Source: Tanytarsus gracilentus
Taxonomy: Eukaryota; Arthropoda; Insecta; Diptera; Chironomidae
NCBI GenBank assembly: GCA_038502055.1
Contig: JAXRKN010000026.1
Coordinates: 851,337 to 915,336 of the forward strand
DNA length: 64,000 bases
Direction: 5' to 3'
The translations under genes and the position numbers were made by a program. The notes below the pieces were generated by a model that made no database searches, was not told where the DNA came from, and saw only the letters and a program-made list of their open reading frames with translations. Each line of letters begins with the position of its first letter. Position 1 is the first letter of the stretch. Positions 15,150-27,918 of the stretch are shown here, one piece after another.

Positions 15150-15862
15150 CAATGGGCATTAGTGGCACACTTGGTTAATCATGATAGACATTTATCAAAA
15201 TACGTCTATTTCAATCGATTCCTGATGCAATGACGAGTTCAACGACATACATGAAGCCATGGTTCTGAAAAATGGACATTAGTGGCACTCCTAGCCGACC
15301 ATGATGGACATTCCTCAAAATACGTCAATTTCAATCGATTCCTGATGCAATGACGAGTTCAACGACATACATGAAGCCTTAGTTCTGAAAAATGGACATT
15401 AGTGGCACTCCTGGCCGACTATGATGGACATTCCTCAAAAATCGTCAATTTCAATCAATTCCTGATGCAATGACGAGTTCAACGACATACATGAAGCCAT
15501 AGTTCTGAAAAATGGACATTAGTGGCACTCCTGGCCGACTATGATGAACACTCCTCAAAAATCGTCAATGTCAATCGATTCCTGATGCAATGACGAGTTC
15601 AACGACATACATGAAGCCATAGTTCTGAAAAAATGGATATTAGTGGCACTCCTGGCCGACCATGATGGACATTCCTCAAAAATCGTCAATGTCAATCGAT
15701 TCCTGATGCAATTACGAGTTCAACGATACCCATGAAGCCATAGTTCTGAAAAAATGGACATTAGTGGCACTCCTGGCCGAACATGATGGACATTCCTCAA
15801 AAATCGTCAATGTCAATCGATTCCTGATGCAATTACGAGTTCAACGATACCCATGAAGCCAT
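15150..15862 (+). repeat. 120-bp tandem repeat array, about six copies
   Basis: Units of about 120-121 bp recur with the phrase ATGGACATTAGTGGCACTCC beginning near 15272, 15392, 15512, 15633 and 15754, plus a diverged first copy near 15154. Unit landmarks are CCTGATGCAATGACGAGTTC, ACATGAAGCC and CTGGCCGACCATGATGGACA. Copies differ by a few substitutions and single-base indels, which points to fairly recent expansion. The array lies within the inverted-end element. Confidence 0.92.
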
Positions 15863-16035
15863 ATAAGAAAAAATTTGTATGAAAAAGGACATTTTTGCAC
15901 TCAGGGACGGTCCTTGAAGGGTCATACCTCAAAACTAAATACTTCTTGCACAACTAGAACCAAAACCCGATCTTTAGCCACAAACCCGAGTCAAATCCGA
16001 CCAGCCGTTCTTGAGATATGGCGTTCACTAAGATC

Positions 16036-16080
16036 GTAAGAAAGTGAGAAAGTAAGAAAGTAAGAAAGTAAGAAAGTAAG
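16036..16080 (+). repeat. octanucleotide microsatellite (GTAAGAAA)n
   Basis: About 5.5 copies of GTAAGAAA, the second copy varying to GTGAGAAA, end cleanly at 16080 before unique sequence. It sits inside the element, about 170 bp after the end of the 120-bp array. Confidence 0.9.
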
Positions 16081-16262
16081 ATGACTTAAATGGCTCTAAC
16101 TCCTCGTAGGATCAACCGATTTCAAATCTGTTTTCGCCAGTGTGTAGGGTTTGACTAGGCCTATCATTTGAGTATATGTTTTGGTATTGCACAATGTAAT
16201 GTCTTGGCACTAGGGGTCGAAAACAGGTTTTGGAGAAATCCAAAATTAATATATAGCGGAGC

Positions 16263-19200
16263 TATAATTTAAAAAAGTTTTTTGTGCTGAAAATTTATCA
16301 ATTTTAAAAAGATCCAATTCACATCTTGGTTAAAATCTTTGCATACATTTTTCGATAATCTGTTGCACAATGAATTTGCATGCAAAAACTTAAATTTGTA
16401 AAAAAAAACTTTAATTTGTGATTAAAACAAATTTACGGATTAAGGATTACGAAACATATTGAGCAACATAACATCATCAGAATCATGAAGGTTTCTCAAC
16501 ACCCGATGTTACAAAATTTTATTTAATATTCACGAAAAACGAGAGAAAATTAAGCAAGAAAATAAAAGTATTATATTGAAAATGATGGAGATTAAATTCG
16601 CATGAACAGTTTAATGAGCAAATAATTGTAATTGCCATATGGTGGACTTTTTGGAGCTTCAACAAAAATTTTACTCTCACTTGACTTCCTTTCAGTCGAT
16701 TGAGCTGATTTCTGTTGCATCGCATACGTAAAACAAAAAAGTTACATTTAATTTTAATTTTTTTTGCAAGCAGCTATTTTTTATTTCTTAATGTTATTAA
16801 AACTTTTAGTTTCAATTTTCATTTCCTCTGACTCTTACGTAGAATAATCAATTTTTTCCTGTGAAATTAATTTTAATTTAATTTTTATCAAAAAAAGATT
16901 AAAATGTGAATTTGTAAAACGGATTTTATAAGCTAAGACATCACTTAAGTAATAAAGATAAAAAGTTGAGTGAAAAAGACTGATTTTTATTTGTTTGAGT
17001 GTTGAATGAAAGTTTAGTGACTTTAAATTCACAAAAATTTACATTTAATGAAATTATTTTCAGCTTTGATAAGATTTGCGCTGGAACTATTACAGTCATA
17101 ATATGCCATTAGAGATTCATCGCGCATCTTTTTTATCTGGAAAATCTCAAAGCAATAACCTCAGCTCAGGTGACAAATTATTTAACTGGTCATGTATGAA
17201 TATATTCAAAAATCGTGACATTAGAGTTATTCAAAATTTATTTTTAAAAATATTTTTGTGACAAGTTCTCAAATGCCTTGAAGGTTTCGTATTTTTTATT
17301 TTGAAAGAATTTAAAAATTAATTTTAAAATAATTCAATAGATACAAAATGTATGTGGACTTCTTTTCATGGTTTGATATATTTTTTTCACAAATGATCAT
17401 GGACTTTTTGATACCATTTGCACCCATCGAAAAATTCACATTAAGTATGCATTAATGTTATTGACATTTGATAAATTTAAATTTCTAAACTTGGAGTCAA
17501 TTTCAGTGTTCATAAATTTAAAAAGACAATCTAAATTATTCAAAATTTCAACATCAACCAAACTGTCATTTAATTTTTATCTAACCCTAAAAATGTGTTT
17601 TCGAAATTTAAAAAAATGTTACAAATTCACTTTAAGCCTTTTATAAAAAGCTTTTTATTTATATCCTCGGATATCCTCCCTCGAATAAAAAAACTTTCGA
17701 ATATTTAAATTAAAAAAAATGCTACAGACACAAAAAATCTTAACAACAAAAAAAATATCCTCACACAACTCTCTCCTGTCAGCTGAGTATGTGTTAAGGT
17801 CAAAAACCCTTTTTTTTATGCGTGAGAAAAAAATCGAGCAAGTGAGACATATGAGAGATGCACGCACATAAGACGAAATATGAGCATCTCCATATGGACA
17901 GCTGAGATCATAAAGGATGATCATTTAAATATCACCGCGAGAGTGAGAGCAATACAATCCTTTATCATCATTTAATTTTTTATATTGAAAAGGAAACCAT
18001 TTTTTTAGAGTGTGAGAAATTTAAATATTTCAAGGACCGAACAAAAAAAATAAAATCATTTCCTTTTCATTCATTACCACTGGCATTTTTTTCTATCACG
18101 GCTTCCTCCATATGCGTGGCCGACACAATTTTTTTTTGTGTGAGGAAATATCCTTTCTATTTTTGATTTGAATATTTTCTCCGATCAGAACATGTGGACA
18201 ACATAGTCCATATGCTTCTTCTCAGGACATGATCATTTGACATTTTTTCTACGCACTGAATAATTTTTTACAAATTACATTTTTTTAACAAAGTCAATTA
18301 CGCACTGTAAAAAAAGTCATGATCACTTGCCGTTGTCTTAATCGCGCAAGTTAAAGACGAAACGAATGAATTGCCACGGAATCAATTTGGAGAAGCGTGA
18401 GTGCTTGATTTTTTCGGAAGAAAACTATTTTATGGACCATTTGACATGCGCTGAAAGCAAGCATGTTGCTGATGACGATTTCTTCGCTACTTTAACGACA
18501 TATTTTTTTTTGTCAGTGAATAATTTTACCTCAAAATCTCTTTCTCTATCTAATTTGAAGCATTTTTCAAATTAATGCCGAATTTTTGGATCACAGTCAG
18601 GTATAAAATTTGCGCGCGCGTTCATCAACCTTACCTACTCCTTTTAGTCTCTTTTTTTCACATATACTTTTGTCATTGTCGTCGCCGCTGCTTTATATAA
18701 AACTCTAGTTTTTTTTTGTTAGGTTTACTCTGTCATGCCAAAATAGATTTGGTATAATTTTAGAAACCTTCGCTGAGAGGCAATTTCAGATATATGCGGA
18801 TCATTTCGCTTAAAATTTTCGCGTCTAAAACAGGTTGAAATGTAAATTGTTTTGAAATATGATTAAGTTGCAGATACTTTTCTGCACGAAGAAATATATT
18901 TTTTCTTTCCTTCAGATCTTGAATAATATTTGCATACCAATCTATCTCTCAGTTTCAAGCCGGAGAGCTTTTTTAACCAATTCAACATTTCTCTTTTTTT
19001 TTCTCCTTCTTCTTGCATCTTTGACCACTCATTTTTAAATTTTTCGCGGAGACTAGTTGAATGATATTTTATTAAATAAAACATGTGTACAGCAAACAGG
19101 TTTTTATCTGCTTTATTAAATATCTACTTTCATAATTAATTATGACTAGCGGGTTAGCATTCTCATTACATATTCGCACATTATTATTTCGTTTTTATTT

Positions 19201-22200
19201 TTATTTTGTTTAGATTTCGATTTTCCCGTTTTTTGTTTTTTTTTTCTCTCGCTAAAATTTGCACACAAAATTTTTTGAGTGGTTTTTTTCCTCTACGATG
19301 ATGACGGCGATGATCGTTGATAATGGATAAAGATTTATAATTTAATTTTTGTGAAGTTGCGGCGGCGTCTTCTTTCGACCATAAAGAGCTTCATCTCAAT
19401 TTCGATGCTGGAATGGACAAATAATCAAAATTGATCACTGTGCAATCAAAACGAACATCCAAGAGTGCAAATAATGTTCGTACACTGAAAAAAAAATAGC
19501 AAACTTTAAGATTTTTTGTTTATACACCGCATTTTTATTAGCTATAAAATTAAGCTAATTTGTCACATAGAGCGCGGTGTGTCGTTAAAAAGGACCACAT
19601 GGACGCAGCGGATAGAAACTGAATCTCGGCTATAATTTTCATCTTAAACTTCACGCATGATATGACTCTCGAGAGAAAATATTTTGCAGAACACCAACGA
19701 AGATTTTGGGCTGCGATTTGAACCAACAGCAGCAGAAAATAACATTTTACAGTATCAATGGCACAGGGGAAGTCATTTCAAATTTGTCCATCAAAAAAAT
19801 TATTTTATATCTTTGAAAAGTATAAAAATTCCAACACGAAGTTTCAAGTTAGTAAAAATATAAGAAGCATGTTAAAAATTCAATTTAAAACGGCCTCACT
19901 TCGAGTATCAGTTGTTGCGCAAAAATTATAATTTCATAAAATGAAACATTATCGTTTTCCAGCAGGCTAATTTTTTGGGTTAATTTAATTTCTTGGCACT
20001 TCTTATCTTACCTCACAAATATTGCCTAGTTTTCAAGCTTCAACGTCAGATTAGCAACATGTCAAATTTGATAAACATAAATTCGTTTCATTTAATGAAA
20101 GACTTTCTAATCATTTTCATAAAATAAAATCATATCTGACATGCAAATCTCATGCTCTCTGATCTAATTTTTTTTTGGCGGCGATGAAGAAGGCAATAAA
20201 AATTTGCCACATGTATCAACAGCTTTGATTGTTACAATTGTTGCTGTATCAATAAAAAAAAGTTATTTTGATCGACGGCAACAATGGGCACGTGATCAGC
20301 TCAACAAAGGCAATTTTTCCATCATAAATGGGAATAATGCGCTCAACACCCGAAAATCATTGCCATAAATCTTTTAATATTATAGATTTGCAATCGAATA
20401 GATGAACACAAGAAAGGAGTTGAATGGAAGAAAAGAAGGAAACATAATAGGCAGGTAGGCAACCCTAAGATTATTTCTCTATCGATCCCTCTGCTTAATA
20501 TTTTTATTTTCTAATACCCAAAAATCTTTGCAGTGATGAAAACTTTTATTTTTTTCGATCAACAATCGATTGGAGGCACTTGATGTGAGAAGTGAGTGGC
20601 TTGCGTTTCTTAAGTCGTGCCACATACTCCATAAAAGATTGAAGAATGTGGCAAAAGGTTCTGCATGAACCAGCCTCTAATAACCGGATATAATTTAACA
20701 AAATTTTCAATGATTTCACTTCACGAAACTAAAACACATTAGCGTTGATTACAGATTAGAAAACTCTCTTGAACGGATTTACACAATTTTCTATGGCGCG
20801 TGGACACATTTCTTCGTGTGGCGCGTTCGCTCGAGAAGAGAATTATTTTTCAATTCTTCTTTTGATGAATTCCGTGATGTGCATGTTAAATAAAAATTGT
20901 GTAATTTTGATGATGATCTCACTTCACTCTTTTGTGATGATCATCAATTTTTTAATTTTTTGAAAAGATTCTTAGTTTAATATTTTCTGTAAGCATATGC
21001 TGTTTAACAGTTCTTTGTAAAAATAATACTTTTTGTAGTTGTTGGATTATTCTAAAAATATTGTCAATAAAAAGTTTGAAATTTTAAAAATTCAACGATT
21101 CAAAATTGTAAATTCATTAAGTGTTTGAACATCAATTGACCTTTAATAAATTGAACCATAATTAAATCGAAACCCAATTTCCAAATGATCCCCAATATTC
21201 ATCTCCTCTCTTTGAATGGTAATTATAAGTCTAAAAGTCTACTTAAAGTATGTGTTTAATTCACCTTCATCATCCCTGACCTTAGTTGATCATAGATTGA
21301 GATACGTGTGGCGAATGATCATTTTTTTTGGTTGTCCTTGAGCGAAACGAAAAATTTGTTTTCAGCGACCCAAAGAGTTAAATACCCAAAAGTGCTCACA
21401 AGAACCGATTTTTTTTCCCTCTTCATCTGAGATTATTTTTAAGAGTAGAACGACTTAACTAGTAGCAGTTACCGCTGCGCAATGCATAAATTAAAACAAG
21501 TATTCTAATTTGCTTCGACTTAATTCAATTAGCCGAGCATAATCACAATTGCGCGACTTAGCTCTTAGAGAATGACCTTGAATCCTCTTATTTATGCTGT
21601 GCTTTGTTGTAACTCTCTTCCTACATATATTTAACAAAAGCCACCTATTGAGTTAGATGGATCGTTGTTCAATTTTCTCTCTCTCTCTCTCAGCTTTGGT
21701 TAGTTAAAAAGTGGCAAATTAAGAAGAGGAAAAAAGTGAAAGTAAATTTACAGGTGCTTAATTTATTCGACTGATCTCTACATGATAATTAGAAGGTCAA
21801 AAAATCTTAAAACTATTTTTTTCTCTGCAAATCACAGATTATAAAAATAAATTTGGGCCATAAAGTAAAATATCACATATTCAATTTTACACCTTTATCG
21901 AAATTGCATAAATTTGTTTTTCGACATTCGAGTAAAATTGATATGACACAAAATTGTAAATTTTCAACCGATGACGTAACCTTAATAACTTTGGAATCCG
22001 TAGTCCGGATTAGTGCAGAGATAAATGAAGTTAAATCAATTAGCAAAGTCCAAGTCTATTGTTTCTTTAAAAATCCACCATCATCGCGACCAATTGACTT
22101 TTCAGAGAGAGCGAGAAGGTTACAAAAATTTCTTAAACTTTTCGGGCTCTTTAACGTTATGACCATCTTCTCGATATTTTTGACAAACGGCCGCTTGCGA

Positions 22201-25200
22201 CAAAGAAAACAACTTTATTTAAGCAGCACTTGACTGCTGTGGCTACTTCAAGATTATAAAGATTGTTTCATGTAATTACAATTCATTGGCGTTATTTCTA
22301 ATCCGTGAGGCCTTGAAATAAAATCGTATTGAACAACAAGTAGTATTGAGTGAGATGAGACCTGGCAGTTTTATTATGAAGCTGGTGATTGGCAAAAATT
22401 TGTTGCTAGGGTATTTGAGTTGTGTTTAAAAATATCCAGGAAATGCTAAATTGTTCATTGGTCTTAAATGTTTTTTAAAGTGGATTTGTTTCAGTCACTT
22501 TTAAATTTAAAACTCTTAAAATTTATTAAAATATTTTGCGATTTTTGGTTTAATTTAAAAGCTAAATTTTTAAAGTAAAAATTTAAATTCCTGGAATATT
22601 TTAAAACCAATAAATTAAAAATAATTCCTGGATTTTTTTAAAAAAATCACCTAATTAAATTTTAATGCGCTTAAAAACCCACAAAAACAATTTTTAAATC
22701 TTCTTCGATGATCTTCACATGTATTTTTCGAATGATGTAAGCGAGACAAATAATTTGGCAATAAAATTTGATCGATTTTACTCTTTCACACCTCGAATTC
22801 ATTATGTTTCAATTTAATCCTGAAATTTAAGACGATCGATGAAATTTGAGTCGCATCGAAAGTGATTCTAAATGTTTGTTGACATCAAAATTTCAGATCA
22901 AATCAATCGCGTCGGTAGGTTGAAGGTAGATGGAGAATGTTTAACGTGGGAATCATATTTTTGTATGTAAATATCTCTCTTTAAGATCTTTCTCTATTTG
23001 TTCTAATTTCTATTGCATGAACAATGAGGATTCACAACCGCATCGCATATGGAAGATTTTTCTCAACCCTTTTTAAAAAAAATTAAACTCGCAAGACGAA
23101 ACGAAAGCGAAGGAATGAAAGGAAGAGTTGAAACTAATAATGTTGAGTGCACACAGGATAATAGAAATGCTCTATGAAGAATTGAGTAATTTAACAAATA
23201 TTATGAGCAGTGTTAAAAAGAAGAAGAAAAATATTTTATTGTATATCGCACCTGTGTTTGTTTCTTTTCTTTTCCAATTTCTTTTCATACATCTTCAATT
23301 GTGTGAATGAATGAATACTTTCGGTTTTGTAAGAATTCTTCCCACTATGCGCGCCATCACATAAAAGGAAAGAGTTATTAATTAAAATTGTTTCGGTAGC
23401 GATAAATAATCAAAATTTGAAAAGAGATGAAAAAGTTCTTGCTGGCTCCATATGGTGAGATTTTTTTCGAGTGCGGTGGTTTGGATTTTAAATTTTTCCC
23501 GCGTTTATTTATATTTTGAGAAATTGTGTATTTAGAATTTGTTAAATTAAGCTAAAACCAAATTAATTTTAAGATTTTGATTTTAAAAAATATTATTTAA
23601 TTTTTCCTGGATCTCAAAATTTTTTCTGATTTAAATATTCACACATGTTGATACGAGAATGTCTCTTAAATATCAGATCTATGCATGAGAACATTCTACG
23701 CGATAAATATATGTGTTGCTGCTATGTGACAACCGTTTCCCATAAGATGTCATTTAAGAATGATTCTATTTATTACGTCCACATCCTCTAAACTTTTCTA
23801 ACACATGTTGCTCTTCTCGGTTTTATATCGCACATTAAAATATTTCAATTCGTTGCCCTAAAGAATAATTTAAAAAATTTCTCATTCGACTCCCAATAAT
23901 TTCTTCTCGTCTCGATTCTGTCTGTTGCTATTGATTTTTTTTTCTACACTTTCCATCTCTCGCACCAAAAACTCTTTTTTTGCACCCAAAAAAAATGCGC
24001 AATTTTTTTTTCATGTACGAGAACTTTTTTTACAAACACAAAGAATTTTTTAGAACGCCAGCTACATAGCGGTTGTGTGCGAAGTAAAAAATCACCAGAG
24101 CACAAAAAGAGAGTGAAAAGGAAGTTTTTTTTGCTGGCAGACTGTATGCGCAAAAAAAAATAAAACTCAAGAGAGACCATGACCTGCTTACAATAAGGAC
24201 AGTTGCGAAATCGATTTGATTCTTTTTGAATTTCTTCTTCCGGCAGAAATCGATAATCACATTCATGTGATGTTAATGTCATTAAGCATCCCACTAATGA
24301 ATTTTTGAGACTTTCAAATATTTTAGATTGAAATGTCAACAAACTTTTTGTGTACTTTGTACAAAAAATGATTTTAGCTTAGGAATTTAAAAAGGTTGAA
24401 ATTTAAAATTTCATGGCTCTTGATAAGATTTTAAATGTGGACAAAGTAATTAAGATTTTTGAATAGTTAATCAATAGACTTTTATTGAAACTATTTTTTT
24501 TAATGTTTAAATTTAAACTCAAAAATTTAAATAAATTTAATAGTTTTTTAATCCTTTATGTAAAATCATTCAAGTTTAAAATGCCGCTACAAAATTTATT
24601 TTCTCTTTAATTTTTATTGCATATAACTAACACTCTCGATGATAAAACGAACTTTTTAATGACATTCAAGCGCAAGATTTTTTTCTTACGTGAAGATGCA
24701 AAACAAAAAAAATCACCCTTCCAGCCGTTAAAAAGTGAAATGAGAAAAAATTCTTCACGTGAGAGTGAAAAGAAAAAAATTCCCACCGGTCGTCTTCTGG
24801 TTCTGTTCTTTTCTTAAATACTGATCTCTTCCTTGGGAAGAACACAAAAGGATCAACAATCAACGCAGCAAAAAAAAATGATCCTGATTTGCATACGCGA
24901 TGACGATGAGAGTGAAGCTTCTCCTCTGTCGCACCGTTCTCAGTTATTTTCTCTCAACTTTCAATGAGGGATAGAAGGAAAAAAATCATCATCTAACGTT
25001 TCTAATGCGGAAAAGGGTGCTTTTTTCGAAATGGGCATTAGACACAATACCGTAATAAAAAAAAGAATTTTATGCATAATTTTCTCATTTTTTATTGTTC
25101 TCCATCTGCATCAAACAATTGAATATTTCTCCTCGAAGTGAAGATAGTTAGGCATTGTGAAAAAGGTAAAGAAAAACTATTTTCACAAAAGGGATCGCGA

Positions 25201-25614
25201 GACGAGCCTATCATACCTAACCATAACAATAAGAGTTCACATGAGAAATCTTTTTTCATGAGAAGACGCTTATTTGCATAAGCATGTTATATGTAAATTC
25301 CTCACATCTTTTTCTCGATCCTTGAGGTTCGCTTCGTCGTTTTGCATACAGGTAAGTGTAGATGAAAATGTCTCTTGCATACAAAATTATCCTTTCATCC
25401 CTTAATTAATAATCTTCTCTTTATTCTCCGCTCTCTAATCTATTAAAGATTTTTGATATATATTTTTTTGTACCCACGGTGTGTAACACTTATATGCTCC
25501 TATTTCCGTCCTTCTGTCTGTCTGTTCCATCGAGATCTCGGCTCCTGAGATAGCTAGAGACTTCTAGTTTTCGCCAAATGGTAGTTCTATGTATTTATAT
25601 TCGGCCATTTTAGG
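16263..25614. other. gene-poor region between sqz and the gene block
   Basis: About 9.3 kb of AT-rich sequence without a gene I can support. Two open frames are slightly more protein-like than the rest (21853-22233 plus, and 24188-24342 minus; see findings) but neither has a recognised domain. There is a nested inverted repeat at 19524-19580. CT/GA tracts such as 21680-21691 occur. Confidence 0.45.
19524..19580. repeat. nested inverted repeat (possible hairpin)
   Basis: Outer arms ACACCGC (19524-19530) and GCGGTGT (19574-19580) enclose inner arms TTAGCT (19538-19543) and AGCTAA (19553-19558). The arms are short and the intervening bases do not pair fully, so it may be fortuitous. Confidence 0.35.
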
Positions 25615-25965
25615 AATTATGAGGGTCATGACTACAGGTGTGCCATGGACAGCCCTAAATGCCATTTTTATACAAATTTCTGTTATATGGTTCATGTATG
25701 TCGTTAACTGTATTTGTTAGGATCGAAAGGATTGATGATATTTGAGAATGTCTATCATGGCCATCAAGAGTGCCACCAATGTCCATCACGGCCGGCCAGG
25801 AGTGCCCCTAATGTCCATTTTTTAGAAGTATGGCTTCATGTACCTCGTTGAACTGTAATTGCATAGGAATTGATTAGCATTATGATTTTTGAAGAATGAC
25901 CGTCACGGCCGGCCAGGAGTGTCCAAGGAATGCCACTAATGTCCATTTTTTAAAGTATGGCTTCG
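25615..25965 (-). repeat. degraded inverted copy of the 120-bp repeat family
   Basis: Read on the minus strand, this contains about three partial units with the landmarks of the 15.2-15.9 kb array: ATGGACATTAGTGGCA, CACTCCTGGCCGGCC and ACATGAAGCCATA. The counterpart of the non-repeated tail (AATTTGTATAAAAATGGCAT, GTCATGACCCTCAT) follows in the same order as at 15.86-15.93 kb. Beyond it (25500-25600) lie a CTGT microsatellite and a CTCCTGAGATAGC motif in the place occupied at 16 kb by the GTAAGAAA tract and TTCTTGAGATATGG. This is a diverged copy of the same composite element; its inverted ends were not found. Confidence 0.75.
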
Positions 25966-27918
25966 AGAGGAAGAGAGAGGAGGAATTTTGGCCTCCACTC
26001 ACTTCCTCATTCATTGCTGTTACAGTGGGTTACACGGCAACACCCACGTGTGGGTTTTGAAACATTTTTTAAAGGAAATAAGTATCGAAGTGATTGATTG
26101 CTTCGAGATGAAAATAAACATTCTGCTATCGAATTACTCTCCATGAGAAATTTGACTAAACTCGTCATTTATTTTTCAATATGAATAAGGACAATTTTTT
26201 AATAGCTTGAAATTTTAATAAATTTAATTTTTTAAACTATGGGAATGAAATCAATTTTAAGACTAATGATTCGGAACTTTCAATCAATCTTTTGGGAGTT
26301 TTTTAGAATATTCAATCAGACTTTTAATTTTTTAACTAACCCTCAAGAGAGGAAATTCAATTTAAATTTTTAAAGTATTAATATCGAGGATATAAAAAAA
26401 TATATAACAAAATATTTTTTATTTAAATAGAAAGGTTTAATTTATTGCATCTGCATCAAACAAAAAATTGAACATTTTTTAGACAATTATCTTGAAAAAT
26501 TGCTGGACTTTCTGATTTTCTAGGAAAAAAATCTTATAAATCGTCAACTTTTTTCGACTTTAAATTTTAATACGACTGTTAATCACTTTCTAATGCAAAT
26601 GCAACACGCGAATAAATCAGCTTGATAGATGATGCATTTTAAGGACACGAACGCTTAAAACTTATTCAAATTTCTCTGATTACAAAACGACGCGATCTAA
26701 ATACTTTTTTTTCCAGTTTTTGCCAATAACTCGATTTAATTTCAACAAATCTTTTTCGCTCTATCAAACTGTCAATAATCTATAAAATATATTTGTGAAA
26801 GTGATACGATCAAATGAGCGAAAATCATTTCGGCCGTGTGACACAAGCCAGCATCAAGTTTAAGAGTCTATAAAGAAAAGAAAATGAAATTGTAGGTTGT
26901 CGAATGCGATTGTATTGATCTGGTTTTTGGTTATAGAATATAAAAGCGATAATCATCTATCTCTGGCAGTAATTGAAATGTTTAACAATAATAAATAATA
27001 GCAACACACATCACACAATGCATAAATGGCATTTAATTCCAATAATTTTTATTTCTCTTTTATTCCTTTCAGAAAAAAAATTTGCAAGGTAAAACTGAAT
27101 GGTGCATAAATTTAAATTGTTAAAGAAAGAATTGACGAAAAAGAAAAGATCGGAAGGGAAAGGAAATGACGAGTGTGAGTAATTTTTTTAAGGGAAGATA
27201 TGGGAAAGGATTCACTCACTCGGTTGTTATGCAACCCCAGAAATTTAGTATTAGGGTTATTAAAAAGAAATAGATGTCACATTGTTCAAAAGATTTCCTT
27301 TATCATCGTCATCGGGTAGTTTATATTTTGCAAGGTGGGAACATAATGCCAAAAAGAGAGAGAATGGAAGAAAAGAATAAAGGTAAACATCAGAAATTGA
27401 TTTTGAAAAGGAAAAGAGTGAGAGTGAAAAACACACAAAAGCCACTTGTAAATCACGGATGATCAATTTAAGACTTGCAATAAAATACAATGGAATAATA
27501 TTGTTATTATGATTATGCGAATCACACATGCAGATGAAGCATTGTTGAAAAATTAATTGAGAGATGATTTTACTCTTTTTTTTCAGCACATGCAATTATT
27601 TTGCATAGAAGCGATGATCTTGCAAATCGTGGTGAAAGATAAGAAGGGTTGAAGCTGAAAGATTTAGAAAATTATTTTAAGATTTAAATATTTTTATTGT
27701 TTTAGAAAAAGATAAAATATTTTTCAAAATTTTTAAAAATATTTTCTATTTATAACATTTAAGCTAATTTATCCTCGCATTCCCCACCAGTAAATCTTTT
27801 GTAACCTAAAAAATTAAATTAAATTTTAAAATATTTTCTAAATTGAGAAAAATTATTTATAAAATTAAAAATTAGATAAAGATTAAACAAATTTAGTCAT
27901 CCTTTAATTTTTTGCTCA
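25966..27918. other. AT-rich spacer before the Kazal gene
   Basis: No gene or repeat supported. Short open frames on both strands at 27.26-27.60 kb overlap each other and have no recognisable domain. Confidence 0.45.
27693..27698 (-). promoter_or_regulatory. candidate polyadenylation signal of the Kazal gene
   Basis: AATAAA on the minus strand, about 220 nt after the Kazal stop codon. Position is the only support. Confidence 0.3.

Larger units (their letters stand above)
15119..16262. mobile_element. non-autonomous DNA element with short inverted ends and internal satellite
   Basis: The left end reads TAGCTCCGCATAGATTA (from 15117) and the reverse complement of the right end reads TAGCTCCGCTATATATTA (to 16264). 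These are near-identical inverted ends of about 17 bp, differing by one inserted base and one substitution. If the outer TA is the target duplication, the element is 1,144 bp and Tc1/mariner-like in insertion style; the family is otherwise unknown. Inside are a 120-bp tandem array (15.15-15.86 kb), a unique part, an 8-bp microsatellite (16036-16080) and a further unique part. There is no long open frame and so no transposase. A related, inverted and degraded sequence lies at 25.6-26.0 kb. Confidence 0.6.
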
